A stretch of 47,549 nt of DNA from Gallionella sp. (GTDB lineage Bacteria; Pseudomonadota; Gammaproteobacteria; Burkholderiales; Gallionellaceae), in assembly GCA_022340615.1 (NCBI GenBank), contig JAJDNO010000047.1:1-47549 (forward strand). The letters run 5' to 3'. The notes under the pieces are model-generated. The model was not told the DNA's origin and ran no database searches. It was given only the letters and a program-made list of their open reading frames with translations. Each line of letters opens with the position of its first letter. Position 1 is the first letter of the stretch. This document shows, piece by piece, positions 40,672 to 47,549 of this stretch. The position numbers and the translations under genes were made by a program.

Positions 40672-42171
40672 ATGGAACAAAACCCGCAATCCCCGTCAGA
40701 CACGGCTTCCAAATCCGGCCTCAGGCGTGTCGCAATCGATCCGGTATCGCGAGTCGAAGGGCACGGCAAAATCACGCTGATGCTCGATGCAGAAAATCAC
40801 ATTCATGAAGCGCGCTTCCATATCGTCGAATTCCGCGGTTTCGAAAAATTCATCCAGGGACGCCCTTACTGGGAAGTGCCGTTCTTCGTACAGCGTTTGT
40901 GCGGCATCTGCCCGGTCAGCCACCAACTGGCGGCAGCCAAGGCAGTGGATCAACTGGTCGGCGTCGAGAACCTCACACCGACAGCAACCAAGCTGCGCCG
41001 TATGCTGCATTTTGGCCAGGTCTTGCAATCGCATGCACTGCATTTTTTTCACCTGTCGTCGCCCGACCTGCTGTTCGGATTTGGCAGCGACCCAAAGCTT
41101 CGCAACATCGTCGGCATGCTGGAGAAGTATCCCGATCTCGCGCTGAAAGGCGTGAAGTTGCGCAAATACGGGCAGCAGATAATCGCGGCGATCGCCGGCA
41201 AGCGCATCCATGGCACGGCGACGGTGCCTGGCGGCGTGAACAAGGCACTGAGCCTCGCCGAGCGCGAAATCCTGCTGGCCGATATCGATGATATCCTGAT
41301 GTGGAGTCAGGACGCAGTGATGTTGAACGAACAGATTCACACCGCGCATGCCGAACACCGCGGCTTCGCCGCAATCAACAGCAATTTCCTCAGCATGATC
41401 GGCCGCGGCGGAGAACTGGAGTTGTATCACGGCGGCTTGCGAGCGCGCCGGTCTGATGGCTCCAGGTTGTTCGATCAATTCGATTACCGCGGCTATCAGC
41501 AGATCATCCGCGAAGAAGTGCGCCCGTGGAGCTACATGAAATTTCCGTATCTGATCGAGCTGGGCAGACAACAGGGCTGGTATCGGGTTGGCCCGTTGGC
41601 ACGCGTGAACAATTGCGATTTCATTTCAACCCCTCTCGCTGAAGCCGCGCGCAAGCGCTTCAGGGAATTCGGCAATGGCGATTCAGTGCAGGACACACTC
41701 GCCTACCACTGGGCACGCATGATAGAAGCATTGCATTGCGCCGAGTCCATTCAGGATTTGCTGCACGATCCCGATATCGCCGGCACTGATCTGGTCGCAG
41801 ATCTGGGCGACAAACGCCGCGAGGGTATCGGCGTGATCGAGGCGCCGCGCGGCACATTGTTTCATCACTATCAGATTGACGAACAGGGCCTGATTGAAAA
41901 AGCCAACCTGATCGTCTCGACCACCAGCAACAACCAGGCGATGAACGAATCGGTGCGCTCGGTTGCAAACGAATATCTCGACGGCAATGAAATCAGCGAA
42001 GGCTTGTTGAACCATCTGGAAGTCGCGGTACGCGCCTACGACCCCTGCCTGTCCTGTGCGACCCACGCGCTGGGCAAGATGCCACTGCAGGTCGAGTTGC
42101 TCGACGCAAATGGCACGCTGCTCGACCGGCTGAGCAAAGGCGGCAATGGCAGGATAGAAAGGGCAGCCTGA
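40672..42171 (+). CDS. hoxH: NiFe hydrogenase large subunit HoxH
   Basis: 499-residue catalytic subunit that splits or forms hydrogen at a NiFe(CN)2CO centre. The L1 motif is RLCGICPVSH (about 75-84) and the L2 motif is DPCLSCATH near the C-terminus, giving the four Ni-binding cysteines. The residues after ATH form the C-terminal extension removed by HoxW after metal insertion. An RVEGHGKITL motif lies near residue 24. Length and motifs match group 3d (NAD-coupled, bidirectional). It lies 5 nt before hoxW. Confidence 0.97.
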   Translation: MEQNPQSPSDTASKSGLRRVAIDPVSRVEGHGKITLMLDAENHIHEARFHIVEFRGFEKFIQGRPYWEVPFFVQRLCGICPVSHQLAAAKAVDQLVGVENLTPTATKLRRMLHFGQVLQSHALHFFHLSSPDLLFGFGSDPKLRNIVGMLEKYPDLALKGVKLRKYGQQIIAAIAGKRIHGTATVPGGVNKALSLAEREILLADIDDILMWSQDAVMLNEQIHTAHAEHRGFAAINSNFLSMIGRGGELELYHGGLRARRSDGSRLFDQFDYRGYQQIIREEVRPWSYMKFPYLIELGRQQGWYRVGPLARVNNCDFISTPLAEAARKRFREFGNGDSVQDTLAYHWARMIEALHCAESIQDLLHDPDIAGTDLVADLGDKRREGIGVIEAPRGTLFHHYQIDEQGLIEKANLIVSTTSNNQAMNESVRSVANEYLDGNEISEGLLNHLEVAVRAYDPCLSCATHALGKMPLQVELLDANGTLLDRLSKGGNGRIERAA

Positions 42172-42176
42172 ACATC

Positions 42177-42668
42177 ATGGCGAAACTGCTGCTGTTCGGA
42201 TACGGCAATCCCGGGCGCGGCGACGATGCGCTCGGGCCTGAATTGGTTGCTCGCATTAAACGGATGCAACTCGCCGGCGTCGAGTGCCATGATGATATGC
42301 AATTGCAGGTCGAACACGTCACCGACCTGAGCGGGTGCGATCTGGTGCTGTTCGTCGACGCCGACATGTCCTGCGCCGAACCGTTCGAATTTTCCGAGAT
42401 CAGTGCGGCAACGGACGACAGTTATACCAGCCACGCAATGAGCCCGGCCGCGTTGCTGCACGCCTATCGAGAGATTTACCGCAAGGATGCGCCGCCCGCT
42501 TTTCTGTTGCGCGTACGCGGTTACGATTTCGGGTTGGGTGATCCGCTGACGGGCAGGGCGGCGAACAACCTGGAAGCTGCAACGCTGCTGGTTGTTGAAT
42601 TATGCAATTTTGTCAGCCTGCCGATGTGGCGAAAGAAATTGAATACAAGCTGTCTGGCTATTCAATAG
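42177..42668 (+). CDS. hoxW: Hydrogenase maturation endopeptidase HoxW
   Basis: 163-residue M52-family protease that cleaves the HoxH C-terminal extension once nickel is bound. Metal-binding and family motifs are GYGNPGRGDDALGPEL, VDAD (about 59) and the histidine in SHAMSP (about 87). It directly follows hoxH as in other hoxFUYHW operons. Its 3' end overlaps the 3' end of the convergent hypD gene by 11 nt. Confidence 0.93.
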   Translation: MAKLLLFGYGNPGRGDDALGPELVARIKRMQLAGVECHDDMQLQVEHVTDLSGCDLVLFVDADMSCAEPFEFSEISAATDDSYTSHAMSPAALLHAYREIYRKDAPPAFLLRVRGYDFGLGDPLTGRAANNLEAATLLVVELCNFVSLPMWRKKLNTSCLAIQ

Positions 42669-43761
42669 CTGTGGTGGACTTCACCCCGCCTGCGCGCCAG
42701 ATCCGGCATGCACCTTCATCCGAAACCATGCACGGGCCGACCGGAGTGCGCGGCGTGCAGGCGGTGCCGAACAGCTTGCATTCGTCCGGGTAGATTTTCC
42801 CCAGCACCACGCGCGCGCAGTCACAGCCGGGCGGCATCTCGCCGACCCGCTTGCGTCCTTCCGTTTCATATCCGGTGAATTTCCTGCGCGCATCGTGCGC
42901 GGCAAACCGCGCGTTGAGTGAGTAGCCCGATGCCGGAATGATGCCTATGCCGCGCCATTTCGCGTCGCTGACCTGCATCGCAAGCCCGAGTTGTGATTGC
43001 GCGGTGGCATTGCCGCCGGGACGCACCACCTCGGGATAGCAATTGTCCAGAAAACATTCTGCCTCAAGCATCTGGCGCAGTACCGAATAGATCGCCGCAA
43101 GCAGCGACACCGTAGTAAAGCCTGCCACCGCAGCGGGGATTGCGTGCTGCTCCGCCACGAAAGCCCACTCCTCCGGGCCCATCACGGTAGCAACATGGCC
43201 GGGCGCAATCAGCGCATCGAAGCCGGGCTTTCCGGAATCAAGCAGCATCGCAACCGCTGGCCAGGTCAGCCGGCACGAAAGCAGCAGTAAAAGGTTTTCA
43301 GGGATGCCCTGGAGCAGCATTGACGCGACCGGTGCGGTGGTGGTTTCGAATCCCGCGACGAAGAACACTACCTGCCGCCCGGGATTTTCTATCGCAATTC
43401 TTACCGCTTCCTGCGGGCTGGCTACCGGGCGGATGTCAGCACCCGCGGCCTTGGCCTGTTCCAGCGAGCGTGGCTCGGATTTAGGCACATTGACCGGCAC
43501 ACGCAGCATGTCGCCGAACGCGACCAGGATTACGTCTGCATGCAGCGCCAGTTGAATCGCGAGGTAGACATCCTCTTCGGGACACACGCACACCGGGCAG
43601 CCCGGACCGGGAATCAGCTCAATGTTCCGGGGCAGTGCACTGCGCAGACCAGCCATCGTGATCGAGCGCTCATGTCCGCCGCACACATTCATGATGCGCA
43701 CGCGTCGCGCGGTTGGCAGCGCGCTTATCTTACCCAGCCAGTCCTGTGCATTAAGGGTCAT
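42658..43761 (-). CDS. hypD: Hydrogenase formation protein HypD
   Basis: 367-residue iron-sulfur protein on which, with HypC, the Fe(CN)2CO group of NiFe hydrogenases is built. HypD motifs are NVCGGHERSIT (catalytic Cys), GPGCPVCVCPEEDVYLA, FVAGFETTTAP and WRGIGIIPASGYSL. The C-terminal [4Fe-4S] cysteines lie in CDCARVVLGKIYPDECKLFGTACTP. It contains EGAC and no frame damage. The ATG at 43761 is preferred over a TTG seven codons upstream. No hypA, B, C, E or F is visible here, so the remaining maturation set must lie elsewhere. Confidence 0.93.
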   Translation of the reverse strand: MTLNAQDWLGKISALPTARRVRIMNVCGGHERSITMAGLRSALPRNIELIPGPGCPVCVCPEEDVYLAIQLALHADVILVAFGDMLRVPVNVPKSEPRSLEQAKAAGADIRPVASPQEAVRIAIENPGRQVVFFVAGFETTTAPVASMLLQGIPENLLLLLSCRLTWPAVAMLLDSGKPGFDALIAPGHVATVMGPEEWAFVAEQHAIPAAVAGFTTVSLLAAIYSVLRQMLEAECFLDNCYPEVVRPGGNATAQSQLGLAMQVSDAKWRGIGIIPASGYSLNARFAAHDARRKFTGYETEGRKRVGEMPPGCDCARVVLGKIYPDECKLFGTACTPRTPVGPCMVSDEGACRIWRAGGVKSTTAIE

Positions 43762-43919
43762 GGTGTAGCCCGGGAGATGCAATTGTCTACCATTCTACTC
43801 CGGTAATGTGCCGAATTTATTCTGCAAGGTGATGGAACAATCACGAAACAGGATTATCATTTAACAATATTGCCGGACATCAGGCTGATGACGCGAAAAA
43901 TATAAATGACTTTTCATTT

Positions 43920-43935
43920 TGTGACTTTCCTCACA
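43920..43935. promoter_or_regulatory. CRP/Vfr-type binding site upstream of the sqr-cyd genes
   Basis: TGTGA-CTTTCC-TCACA: a perfect match to the TGTGA-N6-TCACA consensus of CRP-like regulators, nested inside a wider TTTGTG...CACAAA repeat (43918-43943). It lies about 150 nt upstream of the first small membrane protein gene of the sqr-cydA set and about 160 nt upstream of hypD on the other strand. Confidence 0.65.
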
Positions 43936-44068
43936 GACACAAAGTTTGAATAAGCGTAGCATTTAATGATTGATTTTTAACGCGCCTGAAAATTACATTA
44001 GACCTGATGGTATATTAGAGAATATTAATATGCCTGAAATTGGAATGTTCATCTTCAAGATAGACATC

Positions 44069-44461
44069 ATGCCCAATAAAACAAAACGCGCGCATTTGTG
44101 GAAGGAGATATCCCTGACACTGGTCCAAAAGATCCTGGTGCTGTTCGTGATATGGGCAGCCTGGTTTTCTGCGCCCGAAGAGGCCCGCCTCGACGACCAA
44201 GCCGTCGCTTCCAAATTATTTTCCCAGCAAATAATGATGATGCATGGTTCGATCAATTTTCAGACCCGGACGGAAGGCGTGATCGCGGAACGTGCACGAC
44301 GCGCGGCAAAATTTATCGGCTTGGTGTTCATTCTCGCCTTCACCCTCGCTGGAATCTGTGTCATGAATGGAATCGACGGACACCACATCTTTTCGATGCT
44401 GTCCGCCAATTCTGTGACAGGAATCTTCGACCGGATTCCTGGTAATACAAGTTATTGGTAA
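44069..44461 (+). CDS. Small two-helix membrane protein preceding sqr (possibly CydP-like)
   Basis: About 130 residues from the ATG at 44069; ATG codons at 44030 and 44045 are alternatives, none with a strong ribosome site. A basic N-terminus (NKTKRAHLWKE) leads into helix 1 (about 12-33, ISLTLVQKILVLFVIWAAWFS). After a charged segment comes helix 2 (about 81-99). The lead-in plus first helix resembles the small cytochrome oxidase-associated proteins sometimes named CydP, which would fit with cydA two genes downstream, but I hold this weakly. It lies 14 nt before sqr. Confidence 0.55.
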   Translation: MPNKTKRAHLWKEISLTLVQKILVLFVIWAAWFSAPEEARLDDQAVASKLFSQQIMMMHGSINFQTRTEGVIAERARRAAKFIGLVFILAFTLAGICVMNGIDGHHIFSMLSANSVTGIFDRIPGNTSYW

Positions 44462-44475
44462 TTGAAAGGAAAGAA

Positions 44476-45936
44476 ATGGCACGAGTCGTGATTTTAGGAG
44501 CGGGCATCTCAGGACACACCGCCGCGCGATACCTGAACAAATGGATCGGCAAGAACCACGAGATCGTCGTTGTCTCGCCGAACGCGAAATGGAACTGGAT
44601 ACCGTCCAACATCTGGGTCGGCGTCGGGCAGATGACCGAACAACAGGTGACGTTCGATCTCGCCGAGGTGTACAGCAAGACCCATGTGGATTTCCTCCAA
44701 GCCAAGGGTGTGTCCATCCATCCCGAGGGCAGCGCGACGATTGCCAAGCCTTACGTCACCATTGAATACACGCGCGCCGACAAGGCAGGCCAGCAGGAGA
44801 ACATCGAATATGACTACCTGATCAATGCCACCGGGCCGAAGCTCAACTTCAACGCGACCGAAGGGCTCGGCCCCGAGCACGGCCATAGCGTCTCGGTCTG
44901 CACCGCGCAGCACGCTTTGGAAGCCAACCAAAAATTGCAGGAGCAGATCGACGCGTTGCGAAAAGGCGAGCACCGCACGCTGGTCGTCGGCACCGGCCAC
45001 GGCATGTGTACCTGCCAAGGCGCCGCGTTCGAGTACATCTACAACGTCGACCATATCCTGCGCGAAGCGGGCGTGCGCGACAAGGCGCGCATCGTCTGGA
45101 TCAGCAACGAATACGAGCTCGGCGACTTCGGAATGGGCGGCGTCAACATCAAGCGCGGCGGCTATATCACCAACGGCAAGACCTTCGCCGAATCGCTGAT
45201 GGTCGAGCGCGGCATCGAGTGGATCATCCGCGCTCACGTGAAGAAGGTCGAAGCGGGCAAGCTCCTTTACGAGCTGCTGGACGGCACCTTCCACGAACTC
45301 GAGTTCGATTTCACGATGCTGATCCCGCCGTTCGCCGGCGTCGGCTTGAAAGCCTTCAGCAAATCGGAAGAAGACATCACCAGCCAGCTGTTCGCGCCCA
45401 ACGGCTTTATGAAGGTGGATGCAGACTATACTGCGCGTCCCTTTGCCGAATGGAGCGCGAAGGACTGGCCCAGGACCTACCAGTCGCCGGTGCACAAGAA
45501 CCTGTTCGCGGTCGGCATTGCCTTCGCGCCGCCGCACCCGATCAGCAAGGTCATGAAGAGCCCCAACGACACCCAGATCAGCCCGACACCGCCACGCACC
45601 GGCATGCCATCCGCCGCGATGGCCAAGGCCGTGGCAGAGAGCATACGCGACATGATCAATAGCGGCTCGGACAAGCCGACGCACACCGCCTCGATGTCCG
45701 AGATGGGTGCCGCCTGCGTCGCCTCCACCGGGTCGCACCTCTTCCGGGGAACGGCCGCGACAATGACCGTATTCCCGGTCGTGCCTGATTACGAAAAATA
45801 TCCCGACTACGGCCGCGACATGGACCTCACCTTCGGCGAGATCGGTCTGGCTGGGCACTGGATGAAGTCATTGCTGCACTACACCTTCATCTACCAGGCC
45901 AAAATGAAACCGGGCTGGTCGATCCTCCCGGATTAA
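44476..45936 (+). CDS. sqr: Sulfide:quinone oxidoreductase-like flavoprotein
   Basis: 486-residue membrane-associated FAD enzyme that oxidises sulfide and reduces quinone. The N-terminal FAD loop is ILGAGISGHTAARYL; a second dinucleotide-like loop VVGTGHGMCTCQGAAFEY carries two cysteines, and a third conserved Cys lies in MGAACVASTGSHLFRG. Hydrophobic and aromatic residues near the C-terminus (HWMKSLLHYTFIYQAKM) match the amphipathic helices that dock SQR on the membrane. The exact SQR type (I-VI) is not resolved, and flavocytochrome c sulfide dehydrogenase is a relative. GC content looks higher than in its neighbours. Quinol made here could be used by the bd oxidase encoded next. Confidence 0.85.
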   Translation: MARVVILGAGISGHTAARYLNKWIGKNHEIVVVSPNAKWNWIPSNIWVGVGQMTEQQVTFDLAEVYSKTHVDFLQAKGVSIHPEGSATIAKPYVTIEYTRADKAGQQENIEYDYLINATGPKLNFNATEGLGPEHGHSVSVCTAQHALEANQKLQEQIDALRKGEHRTLVVGTGHGMCTCQGAAFEYIYNVDHILREAGVRDKARIVWISNEYELGDFGMGGVNIKRGGYITNGKTFAESLMVERGIEWIIRAHVKKVEAGKLLYELLDGTFHELEFDFTMLIPPFAGVGLKAFSKSEEDITSQLFAPNGFMKVDADYTARPFAEWSAKDWPRTYQSPVHKNLFAVGIAFAPPHPISKVMKSPNDTQISPTPPRTGMPSAAMAKAVAESIRDMINSGSDKPTHTASMSEMGAACVASTGSHLFRGTAATMTVFPVVPDYEKYPDYGRDMDLTFGEIGLAGHWMKSLLHYTFIYQAKMKPGWSILPD

Positions 45937-45984
45937 GGTCTGCCGGACTAATCGATCAACCCGATAATCTGCGAGGACACGAAC

Positions 45985-46149
45985 ATGACAGAAAACGCAA
46001 CCAACCGCGAACCATACCAACAGGCCTACTATCCGCCCGTGCCGACCGGCTTCACGCGCTACATGCGCACCAGTGTGTGGTGGCAGTTGTGGCGCTTCAT
46101 CGTCATCAACTGGAAGATGCTTAAGCTGCTGGCGAATTCGCATCACTGA
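45985..46149 (+). CDS. Small protein between sqr and cydA (54 aa)
   Basis: 54 residues starting MTENATNREPYQQAYYPPVP, with a Trp-rich amphipathic segment (SVWWQLWRFIVINWKMLKLL, about 30-49) that could sit in or on the membrane. A GAGG-type ribosome site precedes the ATG. It lies 48 nt after sqr and 69 nt before cydA on the same strand. No family recognised; a small subunit or docking peptide for SQR or bd oxidase is possible. Confidence 0.65.
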   Translation: MTENATNREPYQQAYYPPVPTGFTRYMRTSVWWQLWRFIVINWKMLKLLANSHH

Positions 46150-46218
46150 TCGTTGCTTGAGAAAAAAATGAACTGGCTGCATCACCCAGTTTCCATTGTT
46201 TACTAGGAGGAACGTCCC

Positions 46219-47549
46219 ATGATCAACGGTACTGTCGTTGAACTTTCACGCTGGCAATTCGCAGCGACTGCACTTTACCACTTCCTGTTTGTCCCGCTGA
46301 CTCTCGGGCTGAGCTTTCTGCTCGCCGCCATGGAGACAGTCTATTTCACGACCGGCAAGAGAATTTACCGGGAGATGGCCCAATTCTGGGGGAAGCTGTT
46401 TCTCATCAACTTCGCTCTTGGCGTGGCTACCGGCCTGACGATGGAGTTTGAGTTCGGCACCAATTGGTCTTTTTACTCCAGTTTCGTCGGCGACATTTTT
46501 GGGGCTCCCCTTGCGATTGAGGGCCTGATGGCCTTCTTCATGGAGTCCACCTTCGTGGGCCTGATGGCCTTCGGCTGGCAGCGTCTTTCGAAGGGACAGC
46601 ACCTGATCGTAACCTATCTCGTGGCGCTGGGCTCCAACCTTTCAGCGCTGTGGATATTGGTGGCCAACGGTTTCATGCAGGATCCCCAGGGGGCGCATTT
46701 CAACCCGATTACCATGCGCATGGAATTGACAAATTTTGCTGACCTCATATTCAACAACGATGCCCAGGCAAAATTCGTTCATACCACCATTGCCGGTTAT
46801 GTGACGGCCGCAATCTTCGTTGCCGGCATCAGCGCGTGGTACATGCTCCGCGGCAAACACACCGAGATCGCCAAGCGCTCGTTCCGGATGGCCGCGCTCT
46901 TCGGCGTGCTGGCAACCGCGGGTGTCATCACCCTGGGAGATGCGCTGGGCTTCGTCGGCGGCAATGCACAGCCCAGCAAGCTGGCGGCCATGGAAGCGAT
47001 GTGGCAAACCGAACCGGCGCCAGCTCCATTCAATGTCGCAGCCTGGCCTTCCCAGAGCGAACAGCGCAACACCTGGTCGTTGCAGATTCCCTACGTGCTG
47101 ACACCGCTTCTGACCCACACCATGACCAAGGAAGTACCGGGGATCCAGGAGATCAAGGCACAGGCCGCGGAACGAGCCAGGAACGGCATTCCCGCGGTGG
47201 AGGCGCTCAAGATTCTCAGCAAGGACCCGACCAATGCCCAAGCCCTGGCCCAGTTCAAGGCCCACGAGCAGGATCTCGGCTTCGGCTTTCTGGTGCAGCG
47301 CTATGCGCCAAATGAAGATGTCTCACAGGCCACTGATGCAGATATTGCCCAGGCTGCCAATGACACCATACCGGCGGTTGCAGCCATCTTCTGGACCTTC
47401 CGCCTCATGGTCGCATCCGGCCTTCTGATGCTGGCCTACTTGATCATGGCGGTGATCTATACCTTGCGTAACGACGTCGAGCGGCACCGCTGGTTTCTCA
47501 GGCTTGCTCCCTGGATGATCCCTATCCCCTTCCTCGCATGCGAGATGGG
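46219..47549 (+). CDS. cydA: Cytochrome bd ubiquinol oxidase subunit I (3' truncated)
   Basis: The first 443 residues are present; the window ends before the stop codon. CydA motifs: RWQFAATALYHFLFVPLTLGLS with the heme b595 ligand His21; the glutamate pair in APLAIEGLMAFFMEST (proton and heme d/b595 region); the heme b558 His in KFVHTTIAGY; and a quinol-binding Q-loop including TKEVPGIQEIKAQAAERARNG. AGGAGG precedes the ATG. bd oxidases are sulfide- and NO-tolerant, which fits the adjacent sqr. cydB should follow beyond the window. Confidence 0.96.
   Translation, partial: MINGTVVELSRWQFAATALYHFLFVPLTLGLSFLLAAMETVYFTTGKRIYREMAQFWGKLFLINFALGVATGLTMEFEFGTNWSFYSSFVGDIFGAPLAIEGLMAFFMESTFVGLMAFGWQRLSKGQHLIVTYLVALGSNLSALWILVANGFMQDPQGAHFNPITMRMELTNFADLIFNNDAQAKFVHTTIAGYVTAAIFVAGISAWYMLRGKHTEIAKRSFRMAALFGVLATAGVITLGDALGFVGGNAQPSKLAAMEAMWQTEPAPAPFNVAAWPSQSEQRNTWSLQIPYVLTPLLTHTMTKEVPGIQEIKAQAAERARNGIPAVEALKILSKDPTNAQALAQFKAHEQDLGFGFLVQRYAPNEDVSQATDADIAQAANDTIPAVAAIFWTFRLMVASGLLMLAYLIMAVIYTLRNDVERHRWFLRLAPWMIPIPFLACEM

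Noticed and set aside
44509-45858. A 449-codon minus-strand frame opposite sqr.
   Set aside because: It mirrors the GC-rich codon use of sqr on the opposite strand; the plus strand carries unambiguous FAD-binding and cysteine motifs.
1-47549. Searched by eye for tRNA or rRNA genes, CRISPR arrays, insertion sequences and attachment sites.
   Set aside because: None recognised: no regular spaced repeats, no transposase or integrase frames, no cloverleaf candidates.

Overview
The window looks like chromosomal DNA of a chemolithotrophic betaproteobacterium, most likely from the Nitrosomonadales (Gallionellaceae/Sulfuricellaceae type). This placement is an inference from gene order (kdsD-kdsC-lptC-lptA-lptB-rpoN-hpf-ptsN-hprK-rapZ) and gene content (cbb3-like oxidase, sulfide:quinone reductase, cytochrome bd, bidirectional Hox hydrogenase). 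It was not tested against any database.

Layout. 1-620: 3' end of a prepilin-like gene and a strong terminator. 631-17191: housekeeping block with a Kef-type antiporter, Kdo synthesis and LPS transport genes, sigma-54 with hpf/ptsN/hprK/rapZ, a NusG-II/Gx-transporter pair, ubiX, mutY, an AsmA-family protein and hemN. 17192-36160: an AT-richer accessory region devoted to an unusual heme-copper oxidase system. 36162-36923: an Fnr regulator with a complete iron-sulfur cluster ligand set. 37502-42668: hoxFUYHW, an NAD-linked NiFe hydrogenase with its endopeptidase, followed by a convergent hypD. 43920-47549: a CRP-type site, a small membrane protein, sulfide:quinone reductase, a 54-aa protein and cydA, which is cut by the window end.

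The most interesting part is 17.4-36.1 kb. A CcoN-like catalytic subunit keeps all six metal-binding histidines and the active-site tyrosine. It is encoded with a one-heme CcoO and a CcoP-like subunit that has no heme c motif. Around it are several duplicated modules: two half-size subunit-I-like proteins that keep only the HxH helix, two paralogous membrane-anchored monoheme cytochromes c, two heme-less CcoP-like proteins, and four 35-36 residue membrane peptides. CcoG-, FixH/YtkA- and CcoS-like assembly proteins and a thioredoxin-like lipoprotein are also present. The left operon (from 17742) and the right operon (from 35916, opposite strand) are preceded by near-identical promoters: the same FNR-type box, the same -10 element and identical spacing, 18.7 kb apart. 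This suggests one co-regulated, oxygen-responsive system distributed over two duplicated transcription units.

In outline, electrons from hydrogen (Hox, via NADH) and sulfide (Sqr, via quinol) could feed cytochrome bd or a cytochrome c pool that drains to the cbb3-like oxidase, with Fnr adjusting expression as oxygen falls. No RNA genes, CRISPR arrays, insertion sequences or att sites were recognised.
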